Shown: positions 1 through 6,604 of the stretch, piece by piece | Position numbering within the stretch: the stretch's first letter is position 1 | Layout: the number at the start of each line of letters is the position of its first letter | Assembly: GCA_945957225.1 (NCBI GenBank) | Contig: CAMFKK010000026.1 | Location: forward strand, 1-13,421 | DNA length: 13,421 nt | Direction of reading: 5' to 3' | Origin: an uncultured Sphingobacteriia bacterium | GTDB lineage: Bacteria > Bacteroidota > Bacteroidia > Chitinophagales > Chitinophagaceae | Notes under the pieces: model-generated | The model's database searches: none | Told to the model about the DNA's origin: nothing | The model's input: the letters and a program-made list of their open reading frames with translations, nothing else | Position numbers and translations under genes: made by a program

Positions 1-308
1 GCATTGTACTGCTCTACAAAAGCTACAGCTATTTCAGGAATATCGCCTTCCCTACCTTTTCTAACCAATAACTGGTTAAAAGCAGCAGTTACTTCGCTCA
101 CTTTTCCATGAGTAATGGCATTGATAATGGCATTCTTCTGGTCATTGCGAACAATGGGACTACGCATCAAATTCACAAATTCCCTGCTTTGCTTGCACAG
201 TTCTTGCAGGTATTTCATATCAGCATATACCGCTTCTAATTGACCCTTTTCTATTGAGAGGTCAATCAAACTTTTTGCGTATCTGCCTGCTAAACGTGGA
301 TTGGGCAT
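1..308 (-). CDS. atpH: ATP synthase F1 subunit delta (partial, C-terminus off the window)
   Basis: Subunit delta (OSCP-like) joins the peripheral stalk made by subunit b to the top of the F1 head on the cytoplasmic side. The start codon is at 306-308 and 102 complete codons are visible before the window edge, so the C-terminal part is missing. The N-terminus reads MPNPRLAGRYAKSLIDLS, which carries the typical delta opening with the RYA-SL pattern, followed by the helical N-terminal domain (with LQELCKQSREF and LLVRKGREGDIPEI). It starts only 10 bases after the atpF stop codon, so the two are surely co-transcribed, and the position after subunit b is the standard F-operon order. atpA and atpG would be expected next on the left, outside the window. 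I see no RBS in the short gap. Assignment rests on these motifs plus the gene order. Confidence 0.93.
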   Translation of the reverse strand, partial: MPNPRLAGRYAKSLIDLSIEKGQLEAVYADMKYLQELCKQSREFVNLMRSPIVRNDQKNAIINAITHGKVSEVTAAFNQLLVRKGREGDIPEIAVAFVEQYN

Positions 309-318
309 TTTAATTCTT

Positions 319-813
319 TTAGTTCATGTTCACTACTTCTGCAAGACCCTTGATATAGGCTTCTTGCTCAGCTTTGTTAGCCAATTCTCTGCGCAACACT
401 TTCTCAGCCACTTCAATCACCAATGAACCAACTTGGTTTTTCACATCAGTTAATGCAGCGTTCTTTTGTTGTGAAATAGCAGATTGTGCATCAGCAACAA
501 TTCTATCATATTCAGCGCGTGCTTTTTCTTTGGCATCAGAAACCATTTTGTTGGCAGTTTCTTTAGCTTCTTTAATCAAGACAGCGCGTTCCTCACGAGC
601 TTGAGCCAATAAAGCTTCGTTCTCATTTTTCAGAGCCGCCATTTCAGACTTGATTTTATCAGCTGACGCGATGGCTTCTGCAATACCAGTTTCCCTTTCT
701 TTTAGTGTTTCCAGAATGGGCTTCCAGGCAAATTTCTTCAGGATAAAAAATACCAGCAAAAACGCAACCAGCGTCCAAACCAATAATCCTAAACCGGGTG
801 ATAACAATTCCAT
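319..813 (-). CDS. atpF: ATP synthase Fo subunit b
   Basis: Subunit b forms the peripheral stator stalk that stops the F1 head from turning with the rotor. The protein has 164 residues, close to the usual 155-170. Residues 8-25 form one hydrophobic membrane segment (LGLLVWTLVAFLLVFFIL), followed by a basic KKFAWKPI stretch at the cytoplasmic face. From about residue 35 to 150 it is a charged, Ala/Glu/Lys-rich coiled coil with the typical ER-GIAEAIASADKIK start. The C-terminal part (VAEKVLRRELANKAEQEAYI) matches the delta-binding end of the family. It lies between atpE and atpH. The gap to atpE is 93 bases, much larger than the other gaps in the operon, and holds a terminator-like hairpin, so b, delta and later genes may be transcribed less than c. 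No Shine-Dalgarno is visible before the ATG. Confidence 0.96.
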   Translation of the reverse strand: MELLSPGLGLLVWTLVAFLLVFFILKKFAWKPILETLKERETGIAEAIASADKIKSEMAALKNENEALLAQAREERAVLIKEAKETANKMVSDAKEKARAEYDRIVADAQSAISQQKNAALTDVKNQVGSLVIEVAEKVLRRELANKAEQEAYIKGLAEVVNMN

Positions 814-834
814 AAATACTATTTAGTAGGTCAA

Positions 835-894
835 GATTCTTTTAAAAGAAAAAGAATCACTGCACTCATTGCCCTTTGCTTTGAATGCAGTGAT
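835..894 (-). terminator. Terminator-like hairpin between atpE and atpF (possible attenuator)
   Basis: On the minus strand, 12 bases after the atpE stop codon, ATCACTGCA (894-886) pairs perfectly with TGCAGTGAT (864-856). One G.U pair and three more Watson-Crick pairs extend this to a 13-bp stem (894-882 with 868-856) around a 13-base loop. It is followed directly by the T-rich run TCTTTTTCTTTT. This is the form of an intrinsic terminator. A second inverted repeat, GATTCTTTT (858-850) with AAAAGAATC (843-835), overlaps the first stem by three bases and takes in the T-tract. Because atpF and atpH continue downstream, I infer partial termination or mRNA end protection rather than a full stop. 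Confidence 0.6.
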
Positions 895-906
895 AAGTTT
901 GTGCAA

Positions 907-1155
907 CTAGGCTTTCAATACAGCCAAGATACCAGCGATAACCGCGAACAGGGCAACACCCTCTACGAACGCAGCTGTCAGGATCATGTTAGCACGGATG
1001 TCGTTAGACGCTTCTGGTTGACGAGCGATGCTTTCAACAGCACCTTTACCAATTTGACCGATACCGATACCAGCACCGATTGCAGCTAAACCTGCACCAA
1101 TAGCACCACCTAAATGGCTTAAACTAACATCCAACAAATTCAAAATTGCAGACAT
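907..1155 (-). CDS. atpE: ATP synthase Fo subunit c (rotor ring)
   Basis: Subunit c forms the membrane rotor ring that carries ions across the membrane. The 82-residue protein has the two-helix hairpin: helix 1 about residues 12-36 with the Gly-rich packing motif GAGIGIGQIG, a polar loop with the family signature ARQPEA (44-49), and helix 2 about residues 56-80. The ion-carrying carboxylate is Glu65 in AAFVEGVALF. The sodium-ring signature is absent: by alignment to the Ilyobacter tartaricus c subunit, position 32 is Ile rather than Gln and position 66 is Gly rather than Ser, so proton coupling is predicted. The start is the ATG at 1153-1155, preceded by an A-rich, G-poor leader with no Shine-Dalgarno. 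The gene follows atpB by 30 bases. A terminator-like hairpin after its stop may help produce c in excess. Confidence 0.97.
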   Translation of the reverse strand: MSAILNLLDVSLSHLGGAIGAGLAAIGAGIGIGQIGKGAVESIARQPEASNDIRANMILTAAFVEGVALFAVIAGILAVLKA

Positions 1156-1185
1156 ACTGTTTGTTTTTGTTTGTGAAAAAAAAGA

Positions 1186-2289
1186 TTAATGGTGTGCATC
1201 ATCATGGGCTCCTTCTCTGGACTGACCAATAAACACGGCGGTCAGGTTGGTAAAGATGAAAGCTTGTATAAAGGCAACCAATATTTCAATCAAGTAAATA
1301 AATACGGTAAATGCAACAGACACGGGAGAGAAACCCCATCCTGCTACTTGGCTCATGGCACCAAAGATGAAGATCAACATCACAAAACAAGTGATGATAA
1401 TGTGACCCGCTACCATGTTGGCAAACAAACGGACAATCAAGGCAAATGGCTTGGTGAAAATTCCAATGAATTCTACAGGCACCAAGATAAACTTCACCAA
1501 GAAAGGAACCGGTGGGTTAAAAATATGACCCCAGAAATGTTTGTTGGTGCTAAATACAATCACAAAGAAACTGATCACACCCAACACAACAGTGAACGCA
1601 ATATTACCAGTTACATTGGCTGTACCTGGAATCAAACCAACAATATTGTTGATCAAGATAAAAAAGAATACGGTTAACAAATAAGGCATGTATTTGCCAT
1701 AAGCATGACCCAGATTGGGTTTGGCAACCTCGTCTCTTACAAATGTAATCACGGGTTCAACTGCATTTTGAAAACCAGATGGAGCAGTTTTAGCGCCGCC
1801 CTTCTTGTATTTATTGGCAACATTAATCATCAGCACAACTAGTAAAGTCAATGCCAAAAACATTTGCACTACGTTACGGGTTAAACTGAAATCATATAAG
1901 GTAACGGCTTCGTCTACTTTTCCTTCTGCGTCAACAGCCACAATCTTGCCTTCTTCAGACTTATATCCATTATATGCTTCGTGACCATGGTGAAAATTAC
2001 CATAAGAGAATGCAGCTAATCCGCGCTCTTTAGAATAAACAATCACGGGTAAAGGAATAGATACTTCAGTTTCACCCAAAGTGAAAAAATGGAACTCGTG
2101 GGCATCCAAGATATGCTCCATGATCAGTTCGGCTGGGTCAAATTCCCCTTCCTTTTTTTCTTTTCCGGCTTCTTCCTTGCCATGACCCGCTGTTTCAGGT
2201 GCATTTTCTGCATAGACTGCAGTGGCAAACAGCATAGAAACAAGGCTGAATATGAGTACTAATAATGATTTAAAGCTTCTAGACGCCAT
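1186..2289 (-). CDS. atpB: ATP synthase Fo subunit a, with signal peptide
   Basis: Subunit a provides the two half-channels for protons beside the c-ring. The protein has 367 residues, longer than the ~270 of E. coli, because of an N-terminal extension common in Bacteroidota. Residues 1-27 look like a signal peptide ending in AVYA before ENA, followed by a Glu/Lys/His-rich extracytoplasmic segment (about 28-130). Membrane helices follow from about residue 137. The essential arginine is Arg287 in IVRLFANMVAGH, and Glu335 and Gln342 lie in the last helix (IEILVAFIQAF). The reading frame is open further upstream, but the ATG at 2287-2289 is chosen because it begins the signal peptide, has the clear GGAG Shine-Dalgarno and follows a -7 box; a longer start would overlap the ABC gene. 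No atpI/atpZ-like gene is seen upstream. Confidence 0.96.
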   Translation of the reverse strand: MASRSFKSLLVLIFSLVSMLFATAVYAENAPETAGHGKEEAGKEKKEGEFDPAELIMEHILDAHEFHFFTLGETEVSIPLPVIVYSKERGLAAFSYGNFHHGHEAYNGYKSEEGKIVAVDAEGKVDEAVTLYDFSLTRNVVQMFLALTLLVVLMINVANKYKKGGAKTAPSGFQNAVEPVITFVRDEVAKPNLGHAYGKYMPYLLTVFFFILINNIVGLIPGTANVTGNIAFTVVLGVISFFVIVFSTNKHFWGHIFNPPVPFLVKFILVPVEFIGIFTKPFALIVRLFANMVAGHIIITCFVMLIFIFGAMSQVAGWGFSPVSVAFTVFIYLIEILVAFIQAFIFTNLTAVFIGQSREGAHDDAHH

Positions 2290-2292
2290 GAC

Positions 2293-2317
2293 TCTCTCCA
2301 AATTTGCGGCAAAGATA
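2293..2317 (-). promoter_or_regulatory. Promoter -7 box and Shine-Dalgarno of the atp operon
   Basis: The minus strand has TATCTTTGC (2317-2309), an exact match to the Bacteroidota -7 consensus TAnnTTTG, then GGAGAGA (2299-2293), whose GGAG core lies 6 bases before the atpB ATG. No good -33 TTTG is seen at the usual spacing; the nearest TTTG (2346-2343) is 25 bases away. Transcription would begin a few bases downstream of the box, leaving a leader of roughly 15-20 bases. This site supports an atp transcript independent of the ABC gene upstream. Confidence 0.6.
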
Positions 2318-2374
2318 GGGGTAAGGCGGCTAAAAATGTCAGCAAAACAGCAGAAAATATTATGCTTTTGCGTC

Positions 2375-4192
2375 TCAGGCCAGAATCCCCTTTTTCTTGT
2401 CAAACTGCATCTCATGGAGCTTGGCATAATGACCTCCCATGGCCAACAATTCCTCGTGGTTGCCCATTTCAATGATTTGCCCCTTGTCCAGAACAATAAT
2501 TTTACTGGCTTTTCTAATGGTAGACAACCTATGCGCAATCACAATGCTGGTTCGGCCAGAAATGAGGGTATCAATGGCTTTTTCAATCATTTGCTCGCTT
2601 TCGGTATCAATGGAAGAAGTGGCTTCATCCAATATCAGGATGGCGGGTTGGTATAATAAAGCCCGAATAAAAGACAATAACTGACGCTGACCCAGACTAA
2701 GGGTGCTACCCCTTTCCATAACATGATAATCATATCCCCCGGGTAAACGCAGGATAAAATCGTGTACTCCAATCATTTTAGCGGCTTCTTCTACCTGCTC
2801 TCGGCTAATGGCAGGGTTTCTCAAAGTAATATTATCCAAGACAGACCCACTAAACAGAAATACGTCTTGTAAGACCACCCCAATATGCTGGCGCAGGTTG
2901 TCCATATCATAGTCCTCAATCCGGATCCCGTCTATTTCAATGCTTCCTTTCTGAATTTGGTACAACCTATTTAATAAAGAGATGATACTGGTTTTACCAC
3001 TACCCGTATGCCCCACCAAGGCCACGGTCTCTCCTGCTTTTATGGAAAAGCTAATGTCTTTGAGTACATAATTGGGTTCGTTATAGGCAAAACTCACTTG
3101 TTTAAAATCTATTGCCCCTTCCATCTGGGCTTTTTTCACCGCATCGGGAGCAGATGCAGGGGTAAAATCTGGATTGTCCAATACTTTGAATACCCTTTCC
3201 GCGGCAATCATGCCCATTTGAAGCACATTAAACTTATCGGCTATCACCCTTAGGGGTCTAAAAATCTGGTTCAAATACAAGATAAATGCCACCAATAATC
3301 CCGCATCTAGGGCCTGACCAGCTATCCACCAAACCAAGAGACCCATGCTCACGGCCAAGACCACTTCTACAATGGGAAAGAATACAGAATAGGCAAAAAT
3401 GGCGTTGATATTGGCGTTGCGGTGTTCGGTATTGATTTTTTTGAACTTCTGAAACTCCCTTTCTTCCGATGCAAAAGCCTGCACCACCTGCATACCCGTA
3501 ATATGTTCCTGCACAAATGCATTTAAAGCAGCCACGGCATTTCTGACCCTGATAAAGCTCTTATTCACAGACTCTTTAAAATAATAAGTAGCCACAATCA
3601 TGAGCGGAAATGGAATCAAACTAATCAAGGTCAAACGCCAGTCCATCCAAAACATGGTGGCTAGGGTAATAATAATGGTGAGTAGATCCGCAATGATGGG
3701 AATGAGTCCATCGGAAAAAATATCATTAATGCTTTCAATATCGTTGATGGTTCTGGTAGTGAGTGTGCCAATGGGCGTCTTATCAAATTGACTGAGGTTC
3801 AGCCCCACTACTTTTTCATAGACTGTGACACGCAGGTCTTTCACTACCATCTGCCCCATCCAAGCTGTGACAAAACTGAACAGGAATCTTACTGCGGACT
3901 CCAGCAACAGAAAAAAGACCTGAAACAAAGTAACTGCAATAATAAAACGGCTAACATCACTTAGGTCTCTACCAAACAATACCCATTTTACCCAGGCAGG
4001 CAAGTGCAATGCTTTACCAGTGGCACTATCAATGGTTAATTGAATCAGGTAGGGCCTAACCGGCGCAAAAAAAGCCATTACAATGGCCAGTAGGATGCTC
4101 CCATAGAAAAATCCCGAATAGGGTTTTACAAAACGGAAAATCCGTTTGAAAAGGGAAAAATCAAATACTTTCTTCTTTGGGCTTTCTTGCAT
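2375..4192 (-). CDS. ABC exporter, fused membrane and ATPase domains (MsbA/MDR-like)
   Basis: A half-transporter of the type IV ABC exporter group; two copies, or one with a partner, form a pump for lipids, drugs or peptides. The substrate cannot be told from sequence. The protein has 605 residues from the ATG at 4190-4192. The membrane domain spans about 20-335 with six likely helices and a typical cytoplasmic coupling segment (FDKTPIGTLTTRTINDIESI). The ATPase domain follows: Walker A GHTGSGKT (394-401), Q-loop Gln442, signature LSLGQ (498-502, a variant of LSGGQ), Walker B ILILDE with catalytic Glu523, and switch His554 in IVIAHRLSTI. All catalytic residues are present. It is read away from rel and toward atpB, 85 bases before atpB, which has its own promoter, so a shared role with ATP synthase is not implied. 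A longer open frame exists upstream but would run across the promoters and into rel. Confidence 0.93.
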   Translation of the reverse strand: MQESPKKKVFDFSLFKRIFRFVKPYSGFFYGSILLAIVMAFFAPVRPYLIQLTIDSATGKALHLPAWVKWVLFGRDLSDVSRFIIAVTLFQVFFLLLESAVRFLFSFVTAWMGQMVVKDLRVTVYEKVVGLNLSQFDKTPIGTLTTRTINDIESINDIFSDGLIPIIADLLTIIITLATMFWMDWRLTLISLIPFPLMIVATYYFKESVNKSFIRVRNAVAALNAFVQEHITGMQVVQAFASEEREFQKFKKINTEHRNANINAIFAYSVFFPIVEVVLAVSMGLLVWWIAGQALDAGLLVAFILYLNQIFRPLRVIADKFNVLQMGMIAAERVFKVLDNPDFTPASAPDAVKKAQMEGAIDFKQVSFAYNEPNYVLKDISFSIKAGETVALVGHTGSGKTSIISLLNRLYQIQKGSIEIDGIRIEDYDMDNLRQHIGVVLQDVFLFSGSVLDNITLRNPAISREQVEEAAKMIGVHDFILRLPGGYDYHVMERGSTLSLGQRQLLSFIRALLYQPAILILDEATSSIDTESEQMIEKAIDTLISGRTSIVIAHRLSTIRKASKIIVLDKGQIIEMGNHEELLAMGGHYAKLHEMQFDKKKGILA

Positions 4193-4200
4193 GTGAACCA

Positions 4201-4208
4201 CAAATGTA
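4201..4208 (-). promoter_or_regulatory. -7 box for the ABC exporter gene
   Basis: The minus strand reads TACATTTG, an exact TAnnTTTG match, ending 8 bases before the ABC exporter ATG (4192). Transcription from here would give an extremely short leader of a few bases or less. No -33 TTTG is visible at 17-23 bases, so this call rests on the -7 box alone. Confidence 0.45.
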
Positions 4209-4219
4209 ACAACATTGTT

Positions 4220-4240
4220 TATATTCGTAGAGTGATGGAG
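4220..4240 (+). promoter_or_regulatory. Possible -7 box and Shine-Dalgarno that set the rel start
   Basis: TATATTCG (4220-4227) differs by one base from TAnnTTTG. Downstream, GGAG (4237-4240) sits 6 bases before the ATG at 4247. The other in-frame ATG at 4235 has no usable Shine-Dalgarno and would be nearly leaderless from this promoter. I therefore prefer 4247, though GGAG sites are not a reliable guide in Bacteroidota. Confidence 0.4.
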
Positions 4241-4246
4241 CAAGCA

Positions 4247-6499
4247 ATGGACAATCAAGGGGTAGAAGCGGCAGTTCCCAAATATAATTTGAACGCGGAA
4301 CAGGAGAAGAATGAAATTCTCCGGCATTATCGTGCCTTATTGCGCAGTTTGAGACCCAAACTAAAAAGGGGTGACAAAGAACTGGTGCGTACGGCTTTTG
4401 AAATGGCGGCAGAAGCGCATAAATCCATGCGCAGAAAAAGTGGAGAGCCCTATATCTTACACCCCCTGGCAGTGGCCATGATTTGCGTGGAAGAAATTGG
4501 CCTTGGTGTGCGCAGTACCATTTGCGCGCTCTTACACGATACCGTAGAAGACACAGATATTACATTGGAAGATCTTGAACATGAATTTGGTTCTGAGATT
4601 GCCAAGATTGTAGACGGACTTACCAAGATCTCCAATGTCATTGATACCAATACCAGTCAACAGGCGGAGAACTTCAAGAAAATTTTATTGACCCTGACAG
4701 ATGACCCCCGCGTGATTCTGATTAAGTTAGCAGACCGCTTACACAATATGCGTACCCTAGACAGCATGAAGCGGGAGAAACAACTCAAGATTGCTTCCGA
4801 AACTGTTTGGGTATATGCGCCGTTGGCACATCGTATGGGATTGTATAGCATTAAGACAGAAATGGAAGACCTGTCTATGAAATACATGGAGCCAGAAGCT
4901 TATAGAGATATTGCTAAAAAGTTATCTGAAACCAAACGTGAAAGAAGCCGATATATCAATGAATTTATTCGGCCTTTAAAAGAAAAATTAGAAGCAGGTA
5001 GTTTTAATTTTGAGATCTATGGAAGACCCAAAAGCATTCATAGTATTTGGAATAAGATCAAGAAAAAATCCGTGAGTTTTGAAGAAGTCTATGACCTCTT
5101 TGCTATTCGCGTAATTTTAAATTCTACCCCAGAAAAAGAGAAAGAAGATTGCTGGAAAGTTTACTCTTTAATTACAGACGAATACAACCCTTCTCCAGAA
5201 CGCTTGCGCGATTGGTTGAGTAACCCCAAAAGCAATGGATACGAGGCTTTGCACACAACCGTAATGGGGCCACAGGGTAAATGGGTAGAAGTGCAGATTA
5301 GGACCAAGCGGATGAATGAAATTGCAGAAAAGGGATTGGCCGCGCATTACAAATACAAAGAAGGTGGTGGAGATGAAGACCGCTTTGATAAATGGTTTGG
5401 TCAGATCAGAGAAGTGTTGAGTACACCTGATACAGACACGGTAGATTTTCTACAAGATTTTAAGACCTCTTTTTTAGCAGAAGAGATTTATGTGTATACG
5501 CCTAAAGGCGATGTAAAAATGCTACCCGTAGGTAGTACCGCATTGGATTTTGCCTTCTCCATTCACTCAGCCATTGGTACCAAATGTATTGGCGCTAAAG
5601 TGCACCACAAATTGGTGCCCATCAGTCATAAATTACGCAGTGGAGACCAGATAGAAATCATTACCAGTGGTAAACAAAAACCATCGGAAGACTGGTTGGG
5701 TATTGTGGTTACAGCAAAAGCCAAGAGCAAGATCAAAGACGCTTTAAGAGAAGAGAAGCGCAAGATTGCAGACGATGGCAAATACACCCTGCAACGCAAG
5801 TTAGAAGGCATGGGTGCGGCGTATAACCAACACAATATTGACGAGTTGGTGCATTTTTACAAAGTACCTTCTTCATTAGATCTGCTCTATAAAATTGCCA
5901 CCAAGTCTATTGATTTAAAAGAGTTAAAAGACTTTCATTTATTGGGAGACAAACTGGAACATCCCAGACCCAAGCCCGTGGTACAGGAAATTCATACGGA
6001 TCACCAACAACACAAGAACTACAATAAAAAGGATTCGGAGCTCATCATTTTTGGAGAGAGCAGTGACCGAATTGTGTATACGCTGGCCAAGTGTTGCAAC
6101 CCTATTCCTGGCGATGACGTATTTGGTTTTGTAAGTACAGGAAAAGGTCTCATCATTCATAGAACCAATTGCCCCAATGCCACTCAGCTCATGGCCAATT
6201 ATGGACACCGTGTAGTCAAAACCAAGTGGGCCAAGAATAAGGAGATTTCTTTCCTAACCGGATTGAAAATCATTGGCATAGATGACGTGGGGATTATCAA
6301 TAAGATTACCAATGTGATCAGCGGAGACATGCGGGTGAATATTGCCGCACTAACCATTGAATCATCCGAAGGTATTTTCAAAGGGACAATTAAAGTATTT
6401 GTGCACGACAAGGAGGAATTGGAAGAATTGGTGGCCAGATTAAGCGTCTTACAGGGAATACAAACAGTTGATCGTTTTGACACCGAATCCCTTACCTAG
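4247..6499 (+). CDS. rel: Bifunctional (p)ppGpp synthetase/hydrolase, Rel/SpoT family
   Basis: Makes and degrades the alarmone (p)ppGpp in the stringent response. Numbering is for the 750-residue protein from ATG 4247; ATG 4235 would add four residues. The HD hydrolase domain (about 25-185) keeps the metal and catalytic residues: His72 in HPLAVA, His97-Asp98 and Glu101-Asp102 in LLHDTVEDT, and Asp163/Asn167 in LADRLHNM. The synthetase domain (about 235-365) has GRPK (259-262), Asp283, and Glu348 in VEVQIRT. The loop RLRD (319-322) is basic like the RXKD of bifunctional enzymes, not the acidic EXDD of RelA. The TGS domain (about 413-475), a helical linker, the zinc-finger-like CC pair (616-617) with HRTNC (638-642), and an ACT domain (668-745) complete a full-length long RSH protein. 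Both activities are predicted intact. purA follows 105 bases later but has its own promoter. Confidence 0.96.
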   Translation: MDNQGVEAAVPKYNLNAEQEKNEILRHYRALLRSLRPKLKRGDKELVRTAFEMAAEAHKSMRRKSGEPYILHPLAVAMICVEEIGLGVRSTICALLHDTVEDTDITLEDLEHEFGSEIAKIVDGLTKISNVIDTNTSQQAENFKKILLTLTDDPRVILIKLADRLHNMRTLDSMKREKQLKIASETVWVYAPLAHRMGLYSIKTEMEDLSMKYMEPEAYRDIAKKLSETKRERSRYINEFIRPLKEKLEAGSFNFEIYGRPKSIHSIWNKIKKKSVSFEEVYDLFAIRVILNSTPEKEKEDCWKVYSLITDEYNPSPERLRDWLSNPKSNGYEALHTTVMGPQGKWVEVQIRTKRMNEIAEKGLAAHYKYKEGGGDEDRFDKWFGQIREVLSTPDTDTVDFLQDFKTSFLAEEIYVYTPKGDVKMLPVGSTALDFAFSIHSAIGTKCIGAKVHHKLVPISHKLRSGDQIEIITSGKQKPSEDWLGIVVTAKAKSKIKDALREEKRKIADDGKYTLQRKLEGMGAAYNQHNIDELVHFYKVPSSLDLLYKIATKSIDLKELKDFHLLGDKLEHPRPKPVVQEIHTDHQQHKNYNKKDSELIIFGESSDRIVYTLAKCCNPIPGDDVFGFVSTGKGLIIHRTNCPNATQLMANYGHRVVKTKWAKNKEISFLTGLKIIGIDDVGIINKITNVISGDMRVNIAALTIESSEGIFKGTIKVFVHDKEELEELVARLSVLQGIQTVDRFDTESLT

Positions 6500-6574
6500 C
6501 AAGGGTTTGAGGAATTCCCCCCAAAAACTGAATAATAAATTCAAATCATTTCATTTTTACTGATGGTCAAGGCT

Positions 6575-6583
6575 TATTTTTGC
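6575..6583 (+). promoter_or_regulatory. -7 box of purA
   Basis: TATTTTTGC matches TAnnTTTG exactly and ends 21 bases before the purA ATG. A T-rich stretch (TTTTTAC, 6554-6560) about 17 bases upstream is a possible weak -33 element. The rest of the 105-base gap between rel and purA has no clear terminator and is too short for a purine riboswitch. Confidence 0.5.
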
Positions 6584-6604
6584 CCCTGATTCAAAACAAA
6601 ACAT

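Noticed and set aside
1189..1677. Plus-strand 162-codon frame opposite atpB
   Set aside because: It lies wholly inside the well-supported atpB gene on the other strand; the product is polar, without any recognisable domain.
2290..2538. Longer N-terminus for atpB
   Set aside because: The extension overlaps the ABC gene, crosses the -7 box and Shine-Dalgarno, and would bury the signal peptide.
4193..4327. Longer N-terminus for the ABC exporter
   Set aside because: It would overlap the rel coding region and both divergent promoter boxes, and the extra residues do not resemble ABC exporters.
6500..6604. Purine riboswitch or strong terminator upstream of purA
   Set aside because: The gap is only 105 bases, I see no purine-aptamer core, and the only hairpin (around GGAATTCC at 6511-6518) is short with no T-tract.
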